Shown here piece by piece: positions 37,356 through 45,753 of a stretch of 64,000 nucleotides of DNA. Source of the stretch: JBBBNV01 sp037137075. GTDB taxonomy: Bacteria > Bacillota > Bacilli > Paenibacillales > NBRC-103111. Both the position numbers and the translations under genes were made by a program. The notes below the pieces were generated by a model. The model had not been told where the DNA came from. It saw only the letters and a list, made by a program, of their open reading frames with translations, and did no database searches. The stretch is taken from the NCBI RefSeq assembly GCF_037137075.1, contig NZ_JBBBNV010000022.1, positions 22,745 to 86,744 on the forward strand, in the 5' to 3' direction. Positions within the stretch are counted from its first letter, which is position 1; every line of letters starts with the position of its first letter.

Positions 37356-38042
37356 CTAAAAAAGCTCCTGCTGCTCGAATTGAAAATTCCGCAGAAACGT
37401 TTTCCGATGCATCGGGCTTGCCCCATATGCCTCAAGCTGCTCCCGATGAAATTTGGTCCCGTATCCTTTATGTACTGCGATGCCATACTCCGGAAACTGC
37501 ATGTCCCACTCCAAGCATAACCGGTCGCGCGTGACCTTCGCCACGATCGATGCAGCAGCAATCGATTGACTGAGCGCATCTCCATGAATAACTGCCATCT
37601 GTGGCAGCTCACTGTCCACCCGCTCGGCATCCACAAGCAAATACTCCGGTGTAATCTCCAAAGCCTCCAGGGCGATTCTCATCGCTAGGCGCGCCGCCTG
37701 TTTAATATTTATTTTATCTACCGCCGCCGCATCCACCCGGCCGATGCCGACTGCGACAGCCTCCTGCATAATAAGCTCGTAAAGCGCGTTCCTTTTTTTC
37801 TCGCTTAATTTCTTGGAATCGTTAATGCCCTCGTACTGCTTGTCCGGTGGCAGGATGACCGCCGCCGCAATAACATCGCCGAACAAGCATCCTCTTCCGA
37901 CCTCATCTATCCCCGCAATATGCTGAATGCCTTGCTCCCATAGCTTCATCTCATAATCTAACAAACCGATTTCCCCTTTGCACAGCTTTCCTTCCAGAAG
38001 AACAAGCTTTCCCGTTTTCTTATCATAAAATGACCCCGGCAA
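37356..38042 (-). CDS. rnhB: RNase HII
   Basis: A 228-residue RNase HII with GIDEVGRG (D46, E47), D137 in LLVDAERVD and the SIVAKVTRDR substrate-reading segment. It removes ribonucleotides from DNA. The start is a TTG at 38042 behind AAAGGGGA; the next in-frame ATG (M32) would leave a shorter but still catalytic protein. It follows rbgA as in B. subtilis. Confidence 0.94.
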   Translation of the reverse strand: MPGSFYDKKTGKLVLLEGKLCKGEIGLLDYEMKLWEQGIQHIAGIDEVGRGCLFGDVIAAAVILPPDKQYEGINDSKKLSEKKRNALYELIMQEAVAVGIGRVDAAAVDKINIKQAARLAMRIALEALEITPEYLLVDAERVDSELPQMAVIHGDALSQSIAAASIVAKVTRDRLCLEWDMQFPEYGIAVHKGYGTKFHREQLEAYGASPMHRKTFLRNFQFEQQELF

Positions 38043-38093
38043 AGAAGCAATCCCCTTTTATCAAATCAGGTCGGATGATGACGGCTTCAAGCC

Positions 38094-38140
38094 ATAAAAA
38101 AACACCATCGGTCCAGGCAAGCGCCTAGTCCTCCGGTGTT
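38094..38140 (-). terminator. Terminator overlapping the 3' end of rbgA
   Basis: Minus-strand stem AACACC...GGTGTT with an inner TAGGC/GCCTG stem, followed by seven T. The left arm includes the last rbgA codons and the stop codon. Confidence 0.8.
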
Positions 38141-38991
38141 TCCATTGTAATTCGCCCGATTGTGCCCGCGCGAAGCTCGCGCAAAATGAGCATCGAAGCC
38201 TTCTCCAAATTAACGGAACCGCCGCTTTGAATACAGCCCCTGCGCCGTCCGATCTGTTCCATAATCTGAACGATTTGATCGGCCTCCAGCTCACCCTCCG
38301 GCAGCTCCTTCAGGTCATAGCGCGCGGCAAGAAATGCAGGATAGCGGGCAATCAAGTGCTTCATCGCAAAAAAAGCAACATCCTCTGTATATAACAGGTC
38401 GTCCTTAATCGCTCCCGTTGCAGCCAGACGGTATCCGACATTCTGGTCCTCAAACTTCGGCCACAAAATGCCCGGTGTATCCAGCAGCTCCAGCTCGCTG
38501 CCCATCTTAATCCACTGCTGTCCCTTCGTAACCCCCGGCTTATCCCCGGTAGCCGCGATATTGCGTCCGGCCAGTCGGTTAATGAGGGTCGATTTGCCGA
38601 CATTCGGAATCCCGACGATTAAGGTGCGAATGGCCCTCGGGTTGACCCCTTTGGCAATTAGCTTCTCTCGTTTCTCCGCCAGCATCTGCTTGAGCCGTAC
38701 AGGAATCTCTTTGACCCGTGTTCCCGTCGCCGCGTCAATAGGCAAGGCCTGCAGCTCTTGACGGGCAAAATAATCGACCCATTCCTGCGTTACAGCCCCG
38801 TCAGCAAGGTCCGTCTTATTGAGGAGCACCAGCCGCGGCTTACTCTTCACAATCTCATCAATCATCGGATTGCGGCTGGACAGCGGGATGCGAGCATCCA
38901 GCAGTTCAATGACGACATCAATCAGCTTAAGCTTAGCTTCAATCTCACGGCGGGCCCGGGTCATATGTCCAGGAAACCATTGAATGGTCAA
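38125..38991 (-). CDS. rbgA: RbgA (YlqF), ribosome biogenesis GTPase
   Basis: A 288-residue circularly permuted GTPase: the G4 motif NKTD (58-61) comes before G1 GIPNVGKST (127-135) and G3 DTPG (171-174), and the N-terminal QWFPGHMTRARREI is the family signature. It is essential in B. subtilis for late 50S subunit assembly. Confidence 0.96.
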   Translation of the reverse strand: MTIQWFPGHMTRARREIEAKLKLIDVVIELLDARIPLSSRNPMIDEIVKSKPRLVLLNKTDLADGAVTQEWVDYFARQELQALPIDAATGTRVKEIPVRLKQMLAEKREKLIAKGVNPRAIRTLIVGIPNVGKSTLINRLAGRNIAATGDKPGVTKGQQWIKMGSELELLDTPGILWPKFEDQNVGYRLAATGAIKDDLLYTEDVAFFAMKHLIARYPAFLAARYDLKELPEGELEADQIVQIMEQIGRRRGCIQSGGSVNLEKASMLILRELRAGTIGRITMETPED

Positions 38992-39120
38992 GACGTTTCC
39001 CCCTTCCCAGCTCTATACTTTTTATCTTGGTGTCCTCTTCGGAGGATATGCCTTGCAGCACAAGTGCCCTGCTTCAAGCTAAACCACCGCAGCATCAAGC
39101 AACTCCGATTAGGCTATGTA

Positions 39121-39705
39121 TCAGTGTATCCATTTCATGTGTCCAAGCGGCCAAAAAACGACCTCCGCCCGGCCTACAATTTTGTCATAAGGCACAAAGC
39201 CGACATCGGTAGAGCGGCTATCCGAGCTGTGGGAGCGGTTATCCCCCATGACGAACAACTGCCCTTCGGGCACCTTCTTCTCGGCAAAGTTGGTGTTATT
39301 GTAAGGACGGCCTTCCTTATTGGAGGATTCAACCGCGCTCTGGATATATTCCTCCGGAAGCAGCTCGCCATTCACATAAACCTTATCGCCGTCCACCTTG
39401 ACCGTGTCTCCAGGCAATCCAATCACCCGTTTAATGTAATCCTTTTGGGAAGGAGCCAGAAACACAATGACCTCGCCCCGCTTCGGATCGCGAAGATTAT
39501 ACAAAAGCTTATTGACAACAAGCCGTTCGCCCGTCTCAAAATTGGGAGCCATCGAAATCCCTTCTACGATAAACGGGGCAAACAGAAACTGCCGGATAAT
39601 GAGCACGAGCACTAATGCGATAAGAAGTGCCTTAATCCATTCCCAGGTTTCATTTTTGACCGATTTTGCTTTTGTCACTTGATTGTCTTGTACTGTCTCG
39701 CTCAT
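39121..39705 (-). CDS. lepB: Signal peptidase I
   Basis: A 194-residue SipS-type enzyme: one N-terminal membrane helix (about 23-43), catalytic Ser51 in GISMAPNF, catalytic Lys92 in YIKRVIGLPGD, and box E GDNRSHSSDSR. It removes signal peptides of exported proteins on the outer face of the membrane. A GAGGTG site precedes the ATG. Confidence 0.95.
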   Translation of the reverse strand: MSETVQDNQVTKAKSVKNETWEWIKALLIALVLVLIIRQFLFAPFIVEGISMAPNFETGERLVVNKLLYNLRDPKRGEVIVFLAPSQKDYIKRVIGLPGDTVKVDGDKVYVNGELLPEEYIQSAVESSNKEGRPYNNTNFAEKKVPEGQLFVMGDNRSHSSDSRSTDVGFVPYDKIVGRAEVVFWPLGHMKWIH

Positions 39706-39743
39706 GGCTCACACCTCATCTCACATGAGAAACGGTCTTAAGA

Positions 39744-39782
39744 AAAACGAAAGGGGACTTGCCAAAGCCAAGCCCCCACGTT
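39744..39782 (-). terminator. Terminator after rplS
   Basis: Minus-strand stem AACGTGGGGGCTTG / CAAGTCCCCTTTCGTT with a 7-base loop, then TTTTTC. It lies four bases past the rplS stop. Confidence 0.8.
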
Positions 39783-39785
39783 TCA

Positions 39786-40130
39786 TTAACGAATTTCTTG
39801 AATTCTTGCAGCTTTACCACGCAGACCACGCAGGTAGTAAAGTTTCGCACGGCGAACGCGACCACGGCGGGCCACTTCGATTTTATCCAGTCTCGGCGAG
39901 TGCAGCGGGAAAGTTCTTTCCACACCAACACCGTAGGAGATTTTGCGGACGGTAAACGATTCGCTGATGCCACCGCCACGGCGCTTAATTACAACGCCTT
40001 CGAAAATCTGAACCCGTTCACGAGAGCCCTCGATAACTTTTACGTGCACTTTCAAAGTATCTCCCGGACGAAAGCTGGGGATATCCTTGCGCAGCTGTTC
40101 CTGCGTCACTTCACGGACTAATTGATTCAT
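39786..40130 (-). CDS. rplS: Ribosomal protein L19
   Basis: A 114-residue L19 with FRPGDTLKVHVKVIEGSRERVQIFEGVVI and the C-terminal RRAKLYYLRGLRGKAARI. The start is the ATG at 40130 behind GGAAGGAGGG; the frame is open 80 codons further upstream, through the leader, but only this start gives L19. Confidence 0.97.
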   Translation of the reverse strand: MNQLVREVTQEQLRKDIPSFRPGDTLKVHVKVIEGSRERVQIFEGVVIKRRGGGISESFTVRKISYGVGVERTFPLHSPRLDKIEVARRGRVRRAKLYYLRGLRGKAARIQEIR

Positions 40131-40144
40131 TGCAGACTCCCTCC

Positions 40145-40237
40145 TTCCACCATAGGCGTTCATGCCGTTCATACAAATGCAATTTCCATCTGTACTCAAT
40201 ACGTGCAGCGGACCACCCGAATTAAAAAACCACAACA
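40145..40237 (-). ncRNA. Probable ribosomal protein L19 leader
   Basis: Between the promoter and the rplS ribosome site is a leader of about 90 bases with stems ACAGATG/CATTTGT (one G-U) and GGC-ATGAAC-GCC and a conserved-looking GGTGGTCCGCTGCACG stretch. Firmicute rplS genes are known to carry an L19 leader motif used for autoregulation, and this resembles it from memory. A covariance-model search would decide. Confidence 0.6.
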
Positions 40238-40243
40238 GAATTA

Positions 40244-40272
40244 ATAGTATCATATCCAAGCTAGAAAGACAA
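40244..40272 (-). promoter_or_regulatory. rplS: Sigma-A promoter of rplS
   Basis: Minus strand TTGTCT (40267-40272), 17-base spacer, TACTAT (40244-40249). It separates rplS expression from the trmD group upstream. Confidence 0.75.
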
Positions 40273-40406
40273 TAGCGGAGATAGCTTTTTCCAAATAAAC
40301 AACCCCGGCATCGACGCTTCCGCCTGTTCCATACGTCTCCTGCAGCACGCCGGACAGCAAATGACGCCAACAGCCCAAAGGGCCGCGCCTCTCGCTTCCC
40401 CGGCAG

Positions 40407-41207
40407 TTAAGGGAGCAGGCCCCGCTCAAACTCATCCAGCCAGACACGGTCCTGCTTGGAAAGCTCCGTTCCGGCAAGCAGGTCCGGCCTGCGCCGCCAT
40501 GTACGGTATAAGGCTTGTTTTCGGCGCCAAGCCGTCACATTGGCATGATGGCCCGACAATAGAACCTCCGGCACTTCCCAATTCCGGAAGGATGCCGGAC
40601 GCGTATAGTGCGGATACTCCAGCAGCCCGGTGCTAAACGAGTCCGTTACTGCTGACTGCTCATTGCCAAGCACACCCGGCAGCAGCCTTGCAACGCTGTC
40701 AATCACGACCATTGCCGGCAGCTCGCCGCCGGTCAGAACATAATCACCAATAGAGATTTCATCAGTGACCAGGTGCTCGCGGATACGCTCATCATAGCCC
40801 TCATAATGGCCGCAGATGAATATCAAGTGCTGCTCCTCCGCCAGCTCCTCCGCCAGCTGCTGGTTGAAGGAGCGGCCCTGCGGGCACATCAGTATGACCC
40901 TTGGACGCGGTGCTCCGGGCGCCGTATCGGCCTGCCCTTCTCCTGCCTCCGGCAGCCCCTGATTCGCCTGCGCCTCCGCCAGCACATGTTCTACCGCCTT
41001 GAACACCGGCTCGGCCTTGAGGACCATGCCTCCGCCTCCGCCGTACGGATAATCATCTACAGTATTGTGCTTGTTACCTGCGAATTCCCGGAAATTGACC
41101 GTTTGCAGCGAAATGATCCCTTTGTCCGCCGCCTTGCCTAAAATGCTGGAGGTAAACACTCCATGGAACATTTCCGGAAACAATGTCAACACGTCGACTC
41201 TCATCAT
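40407..41207 (-). CDS. trmD: TrmD, tRNA (guanine-37-N1)-methyltransferase
   Basis: A 266-residue SPOUT enzyme with the trefoil-knot motifs ICGHYEGYDERI and GDYVLTGGELPA, and PYGGGGGMVLKAEP. It methylates G37 next to the anticodon and prevents frameshifting. About 15 extra residues (around 77-95, Ala/Gly/Glu/Pro rich) precede PRVILMCPQGR compared with B. subtilis TrmD. The ATG overlaps the rimM stop. Confidence 0.96.
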   Translation of the reverse strand: MMRVDVLTLFPEMFHGVFTSSILGKAADKGIISLQTVNFREFAGNKHNTVDDYPYGGGGGMVLKAEPVFKAVEHVLAEAQANQGLPEAGEGQADTAPGAPRPRVILMCPQGRSFNQQLAEELAEEQHLIFICGHYEGYDERIREHLVTDEISIGDYVLTGGELPAMVVIDSVARLLPGVLGNEQSAVTDSFSTGLLEYPHYTRPASFRNWEVPEVLLSGHHANVTAWRRKQALYRTWRRRPDLLAGTELSKQDRVWLDEFERGLLP

Positions 41208-41725
41208 TCCAGCAAACCTTCCATTAACCGGACGGTTACCCGTTTCGCGGCAATATCTACAGCCAAAACGACCTCGTCAATGTAAGGCAGCAGCAAATCC
41301 TTGCCCTTAGGGCGCTTGACTACCCAGACATCGTTGGCCCCCGGTGATAAAATTTCCTTAATTTCGCCGAGCTCCTCGCCTTCCTCCGTCACAACCGCGC
41401 AGCCGATCATATCGCTGTAGTAAAATTCATCCTCTTCCAGCTCGGCGCGGTGCTCCTCGCTCACTTTTAACAGCCAGCCCTTATATGGAAGCACATCATT
41501 AATATTGTTATAGCCTTGAAATTTAATAATGTACACATTTTTTTGCGGCCGAGCCGACTCCACGATAACAGCCTGCTCCTGCTGCGGGCCTTCACCGAAC
41601 AGCGCAAGCCGACTGCCCTTGGCAAAGCGCTCCTCCGGAAAATGCGTCTGTGAAACAACCTTGACCTCACCGCGAATACCATGCGTGTTGACCACTTGCC
41701 CGACGGTAAACCATTTTTGCGTCAT
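41204..41725 (-). CDS. rimM: RimM, 16S rRNA processing factor
   Basis: A 173-residue protein: N-terminal RimM beta-barrel (FTVGQVVNTHGIRGEVKV) and C-terminal PRC-barrel (YYSDMIGCAVV...PGANDVWVVKR...LLPYIDEVV). It assists maturation of the 30S head. GGAGGA precedes the ATG at 41725; ten additional upstream codons are open. Confidence 0.95.
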   Translation of the reverse strand: MTQKWFTVGQVVNTHGIRGEVKVVSQTHFPEERFAKGSRLALFGEGPQQEQAVIVESARPQKNVYIIKFQGYNNINDVLPYKGWLLKVSEEHRAELEEDEFYYSDMIGCAVVTEEGEELGEIKEILSPGANDVWVVKRPKGKDLLLPYIDEVVLAVDIAAKRVTVRLMEGLLE

Positions 41726-41752
41726 ATGTTCCTCCAAACCGAATTTTTGGGC

Positions 41753-41784
41753 CAAAATACAAAGGGCTAGGATCTCTCCTAACC
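41753..41784 (-). terminator. Hairpin with GAGA loop between khpA and rimM
   Basis: Perfect nine-base stem GGGTTAGGA / TCCTAGCCC closed by GAGA, followed by TTTGTATTTT on the minus strand. It resembles a weak terminator or attenuator inside the rpsP-khpA-rimM-trmD group. Confidence 0.6.
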
Positions 41785-41790
41785 CGGGTG

Positions 41791-42021
41791 TTACGATACG
41801 ATCTCCACGGAGATGCGCTTATTCTGTTTGACAGCGGCAGACGCCACTACAGTACGGAGCGCCTTGGCGATGCGCCCCTGCTTGCCGATGATTTTGCCCA
41901 CGTCGGATGAATGAACCGAAAGCTCATACACCGTTTCATGCTCCTTCTCAACAGCCCGCACGGACACACTCTCCGGGACGTCCACGAGCGCTTTGGCAAT
42001 GACGGTAATCAGGTCTTCCAT
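41791..42021 (-). CDS. khpA: KhpA (YlqC), KH-domain RNA-binding protein
   Basis: A 76-residue single KH domain with the GKIIGKQGRIAKALRT loop. KhpA pairs with KhpB (EloR/Jag) and binds many RNAs, affecting cell elongation and division in Firmicutes. It lies between rpsP and rimM, as in B. subtilis; the usual next gene ylqD is absent here. Confidence 0.93.
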   Translation of the reverse strand: MEDLITVIAKALVDVPESVSVRAVEKEHETVYELSVHSSDVGKIIGKQGRIAKALRTVVASAAVKQNKRISVEIVS

Positions 42022-42043
42022 AAGTGCCTCCTAGCCGTGCAGA

Positions 42044-42316
42044 TTACTTCTGCAGCTTGGACTCATGAAACTTCTTCAGAACGCCAGCTTTGCTAAGCAG
42101 ATTGCGAACAGTATCGGATGCTTGCGCACCATTGTTCAACCATTTGAGGGCTTTCTCCTCATCGATTTGAACAGCGGCTGGTTGAGCAACCGGATTGTAA
42201 GTACCGATCTCCTCGATAAAACGGCCATCACGAGGGGAACGGGAATCGGAAACAACGACGCGGTAAAATGGAGCCTTGTGGGCGCCCATCCGCTTCAGAC
42301 GAATACGAACTGCCAT
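42044..42316 (-). CDS. rpsP: Ribosomal protein S16
   Basis: A 90-residue S16 starting AVRIRLKRMGAHKAPFYRVVVSDSRSPRDGRFIEEIG. The ATG at 42316 has a perfect GGAGGTGA site; the frame is open 14 codons further upstream but not homologous. Confidence 0.97.
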   Translation of the reverse strand: MAVRIRLKRMGAHKAPFYRVVVSDSRSPRDGRFIEEIGTYNPVAQPAAVQIDEEKALKWLNNGAQASDTVRNLLSKAGVLKKFHESKLQK

Positions 42317-42397
42317 GGTAACTTTCACCTCCTTCGAAAAATAAAGCCTGCTTATCACACCGGGACAACCCCGGAATACAGCTTGTGGTTCATCGTG

Positions 42398-43768
42398 TTA
42401 GAACGGAAACTTGAAGCCTTTGCCCAGCTTGCCCTTCAGGCCTTTCATGCCCTTCATTCCGCCCGGCCCCATCATCGATGAGAACTGCTTCATCATCTTC
42501 CGCATATCATCGAACTGCTTGATGAGCCGGTTGACGTCCTGCAGCGAATTCCCGCTGCCTTCAGCTATACGCTTGCGGCGGCTGGCATTCAGCATTTCCG
42601 GACGCTGCTTTTCTTCCTTCGTCATCGAACGCACAATCGCTTCAATGCGGGAAATTTGCTTCTCGTCAATCTTCATGTCCTTCATGCCTTTGAGCTTGCC
42701 GGCTCCGGGCAGCATGTCCAAAATCTGGTCAAGCGGCCCCAGGTTCCGCACCTGCGACATCTGCTCCAGAAAATCATCGAAGGTAAACTCGGCGTTGCGC
42801 ATCTTGCGTTCCATCTCGGCCGCCTTGTCGGCGTCGATGCCAGCCTGCGCTTTCTCGATAAGCGAGAGCATGTCGCCCATGCCGAGAATACGAGAGGCCA
42901 TCCGTTCCGGGTAAAACGGCTCCAGCGCGTCCATTTTCTCGCCCATTGCGGCGAATTTAATCGGACAGCCGGTAACAGCTTTAACCGATAAGGCGGCGCC
43001 GCCCCGGGTATCACTGTCCAGCTTGGTCAGCACCACGCCGGTCAGCTCAAGCTGCTTATGGAAGCTCTCCGCCACATTGACCGCTTCCTGTCCGGTCATC
43101 GCATCGACAACAAGCAGGATTTCATCCGGTTTAATGACATCGCGGACGCCCTGCAGCTCCTGCATGAGCGCTTCATCAATATGCAGCCGGCCCGCGGTAT
43201 CGACGATAACGTAATCGTTGCCGTTCTCCTTCGCCTGCGCAAGTCCGGCCTTGGCGATTTCGATCGGATTGACCTGATCGCCCATTGAGAACACCGGCGC
43301 TTTCACCTGTTCCCCGACCACCTGCAGCTGCTTAATCGCAGCCGGTCTGTAAATATCACACGCCACCAGCAGCGGCTTATGATTTTGTTTAATGAGCAGC
43401 TTGGCAAGCTTCCCGGTTGTCGTTGTTTTACCGGCACCCTGCAAACCGGCCATCATAATCACAGTCGGCGGCTTGTTCGCTTTCGCCAGCTTGCTTTGCG
43501 TGCCGCCCATCAATTCGGTCAGCTCTTTGTTGACGATATCGATGACCACCATGCCAGGCGTAAAGCTCTTGAGCACTTCCTGCCCGACAGCGCGCTCTTT
43601 AACCTTGGCGATAAAGTCCTTGACGACTTTAAAGTTGACATCCGCCTCAAGCAGCGCCAGTCGAACCTCGCGCATCGCTTCGTTGACATCATCCTCAGTC
43701 AGCTTGCCCTTGCCGCGCAGCTTGTTGAACACGTTCTGCAGCCTTCCCGTTAATCCGTCAAAAGCCAT
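42398..43768 (-). CDS. ffh: Ffh, signal recognition particle protein
   Basis: A 456-residue SRP54: N domain, GTPase with GLQGAGKTTT (108-117), DTAGRLHID and TKLDSD, and a methionine-rich M domain (about 300-456) that binds SRP RNA and signal sequences, ending in a Gly/Lys/Met tail. It targets nascent membrane and secreted proteins to FtsY. Confidence 0.97.
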   Translation of the reverse strand: MAFDGLTGRLQNVFNKLRGKGKLTEDDVNEAMREVRLALLEADVNFKVVKDFIAKVKERAVGQEVLKSFTPGMVVIDIVNKELTELMGGTQSKLAKANKPPTVIMMAGLQGAGKTTTTGKLAKLLIKQNHKPLLVACDIYRPAAIKQLQVVGEQVKAPVFSMGDQVNPIEIAKAGLAQAKENGNDYVIVDTAGRLHIDEALMQELQGVRDVIKPDEILLVVDAMTGQEAVNVAESFHKQLELTGVVLTKLDSDTRGGAALSVKAVTGCPIKFAAMGEKMDALEPFYPERMASRILGMGDMLSLIEKAQAGIDADKAAEMERKMRNAEFTFDDFLEQMSQVRNLGPLDQILDMLPGAGKLKGMKDMKIDEKQISRIEAIVRSMTKEEKQRPEMLNASRRKRIAEGSGNSLQDVNRLIKQFDDMRKMMKQFSSMMGPGGMKGMKGLKGKLGKGFKFPF

Positions 43769-43845
43769 GGTGTCACCTCCCTGAATATATGTATAAGGTA
43801 CCGCTTTATCCGTTTGAATTCAAGTAAGGCCAAAGCTATGCCATT

Positions 43846-44184
43846 CTATATTTCAACGATGCGTTTCATGCATTCGCTCATTTGCAGCTTCGTTTGCTCT
43901 GGCACGCCATCCAGCAAAGCCTCCAGCTGCTTCATGCAGGCAGCTCGCTCCTCATGCTTGGCCAGCAGCTGCAGCTTCGCTTCGTAATCCTCCAGCGTCT
44001 GCTGAGCCCGCTTAATATGCTCGTTGACAGCCTGGCGGCTAATCTGAAACATTTCGGACAGCTCGCCGAGCGAGAAATCCTCGTGAAAATAATGCCGTAC
44101 GAACGTACGCTGCTTCTCGGTCAGCAGCTGGTCATAGAAATCAATCAGCATGCTGATACGGTACGTCTTGGATAATTCGTCCAT
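43846..44184 (-). CDS. ylxM: YlxM-type helix-turn-helix protein of the SRP operon
   Basis: A 112-residue UPF0122 protein with a sigma-70 region 4-like helix-turn-helix: LTEKQRTFVRHYFHEDFSLGELSEMFQISRQAVNEHIKRAQQ. It always sits before ffh in Firmicutes and modulates SRP GTPase activity in streptococci. AAAGGGTGG precedes the ATG at 44184. Transcription probably starts from the promoter at 44257-44285. Confidence 0.92.
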   Translation of the reverse strand: MDELSKTYRISMLIDFYDQLLTEKQRTFVRHYFHEDFSLGELSEMFQISRQAVNEHIKRAQQTLEDYEAKLQLLAKHEERAACMKQLEALLDGVPEQTKLQMSECMKRIVEI

Positions 44185-44256
44185 GTACGTCCACCCTTTC
44201 CGAAGCAACCGCCCCTGCTGTCAAGGTCAAACACCTTACACCTGATTCGCTTTATT

Positions 44257-44285
44257 ATCATAGCCTGAATAAAAAGAGATGTCAA
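44257..44285 (-). promoter_or_regulatory. ylxM: Sigma-A promoter of ylxM-ffh, built into a terminator
   Basis: Minus strand TTGACA (44280-44285), 17-base spacer, TATGAT (44257-44262): near consensus. The -35 box lies inside the 3' arm of the upstream terminator. Confidence 0.85.
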
Positions 44286-44306
44286 GCATAATTACTTGAC
44301 ATCTCT
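44268..44306 (-). terminator. Terminator ahead of ylxM
   Basis: Arms AGAGATGTCAAG (44275-44286) and CTTGACATCTCT (44295-44306) form a perfect 12-base stem with an eight-base loop, followed by TTTTATT on the minus strand. It would stop transcription coming from smc-ftsY. Confidence 0.85.
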
Positions 44307-44309
44307 CAA

Positions 44310-44661
44310 CCCCCGAGCATGTCCCGGGAAAGCTCGCCGTTCTGCGATGATGACCGCTATAAACAAGAACGGCGGCGAGCACAGCCCGCCCCGCAAGCCC
44401 TTGACCAACGTGAGGACTTGCCGGGAAGCCGTGGTATATTGTGCTGTAATTAACGAAACTACGTTTCGACGCCACTTGCAGCTTACTTGCTGTTCTACTC
44501 GCGCTCCGGAAATGGACGTTACTTCAGGTTCGATCTACGACCGAATGGCTTCCGCGATTGACTCCCATGCCAAGACCTGCATCTCCGGTTCGCTGGCGCG
44601 CTTCACCGGCGCGCTTCAATAGAACAGCAGCGGCTTGAAGCATGCCGTCAGCCTGAGCCGA
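44310..44661. other. Gene-free stretch downstream of ftsY
   Basis: About 350 bases between the ftsY stop and the terminator. Frames of 79 codons (minus) and 108 codons (plus) are open but have no ribosome site and no recognisable motif. A short direct repeat GGCGCGCTTCA occurs near 44596-44618. I cannot assign it; it could be a long 3' untranslated region, a small RNA or a gene remnant. Confidence 0.4.
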
Positions 44662-45660
44662 TTACTTTTCCTCTTCGCCGTCCTGGACATCCTTGACCCA
44701 GCCGGAAAACATGCCGTGCACGAACTGCGCCGAATCAAACGGCTGCAGATCGTCCATTTTCTCTCCGAGGCCGACCAGCTTGACCGGGATATTCATTTCC
44801 TGGCGGATGGCGATGACAATGCCGCCTTTGGCCGTGCTGTCCAGCTTCGTCAGCACAAGACCCGTTACGCCCGCCTTTTCCCCGAACAATTGGGCCTGAT
44901 TGAGCGCATTTTGGCCGGTCGTCGCATCCAGCACCAGCAGCACCTCATGCGGAGCTTCGGGAACCTCACGCTGAATGACCCGGAATATTTTGTTCAGCTC
45001 CTCCATCAGGTTAACCTTGTTCTGGAGACGGCCGGCCGTGTCGCACAGCAGCACGTCCACGCCGCGGGTTTTAGCCGCTTGAACCGCATCGAACATGACA
45101 GCCGCCGGATCGGAGCCTGCCGATTGCTTGATAACGTCAACGCCCACGCGCTGCCCCCATACCTCAAGCTGCTCGATTGCTCCTGCGCGGAACGTATCTC
45201 CCGCCGCCATGAGCACCTTTTTCCCCTGCTGCTTGAAGTGATGCGCCAGCTTCCCGATCGTTGTCGTTTTCCCCACGCCGTTGACGCCGACGAACAAGAT
45301 GACAGTCATGCCGTTCTTAGCCATTTGAAGGCCCTGGTCTTCCTCCGGTTTAAGCAAAGCGACCAGCTTCTCCATCAGCAGCGGCTGCAAATCGGCGGCA
45401 TCTTCGATCTTGCGCTTGCGAACCTCGGTGCGCAGCTCGTCAATAAGCTCCATGACCGTATGCACCCCGACATCGGAGCCGATCAAAATTTCCTCAAGCT
45501 CCTCATAGAACTCCTCGTCAATTTTCTTGCGACGGAAAATCAGCTCTTCCACCCGCTGGGTAAACGATTCTCTCGTTTTAGCCAGCCCTTCCTTAAACTT
45601 GCTTGTGACGTTTTCCGCTGTCGCGGAAATGGTTTCCTTCAGCCTTTTGAAAAAATTCAT
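44662..45660 (-). CDS. ftsY: FtsY, SRP receptor
   Basis: A 332-residue receptor GTPase with a short N-terminal helix instead of the long acidic A domain of E. coli, then NG domains with GVNGVGKTTT (125-134), DTAGRL and TKLDSTAKGG. It docks SRP-ribosome complexes at the membrane. GGAGGGA precedes the ATG. Order smc-ftsY as in B. subtilis. Confidence 0.97.
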   Translation of the reverse strand: MNFFKRLKETISATAENVTSKFKEGLAKTRESFTQRVEELIFRRKKIDEEFYEELEEILIGSDVGVHTVMELIDELRTEVRKRKIEDAADLQPLLMEKLVALLKPEEDQGLQMAKNGMTVILFVGVNGVGKTTTIGKLAHHFKQQGKKVLMAAGDTFRAGAIEQLEVWGQRVGVDVIKQSAGSDPAAVMFDAVQAAKTRGVDVLLCDTAGRLQNKVNLMEELNKIFRVIQREVPEAPHEVLLVLDATTGQNALNQAQLFGEKAGVTGLVLTKLDSTAKGGIVIAIRQEMNIPVKLVGLGEKMDDLQPFDSAQFVHGMFSGWVKDVQDGEEEK

Positions 45661-45753
45661 CGTTACGTATTCCCTCCACTATATAAAATCCGCCATCTAT
45701 TCTGAAATGACTGTATTTCTCTTCTCATCCCGCCGCATCTGCGGCATGGTCGT

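Noticed and set aside
40131..40370. N-terminal extension of the L19 frame by 80 codons
   Set aside because: These codons cover the promoter and leader; the ATG at 40130 with a strong ribosome site gives the exact L19 N-terminus.
42362..42376. CCGGG...CCCGG hairpin between rpsP and ffh
   Set aside because: Short stem without U-run or ribosome-site overlap; not supportable as a terminator.
44635..45705. 356-codon plus-strand open frame
   Set aside because: Fully antisense to ftsY, which is unambiguous.
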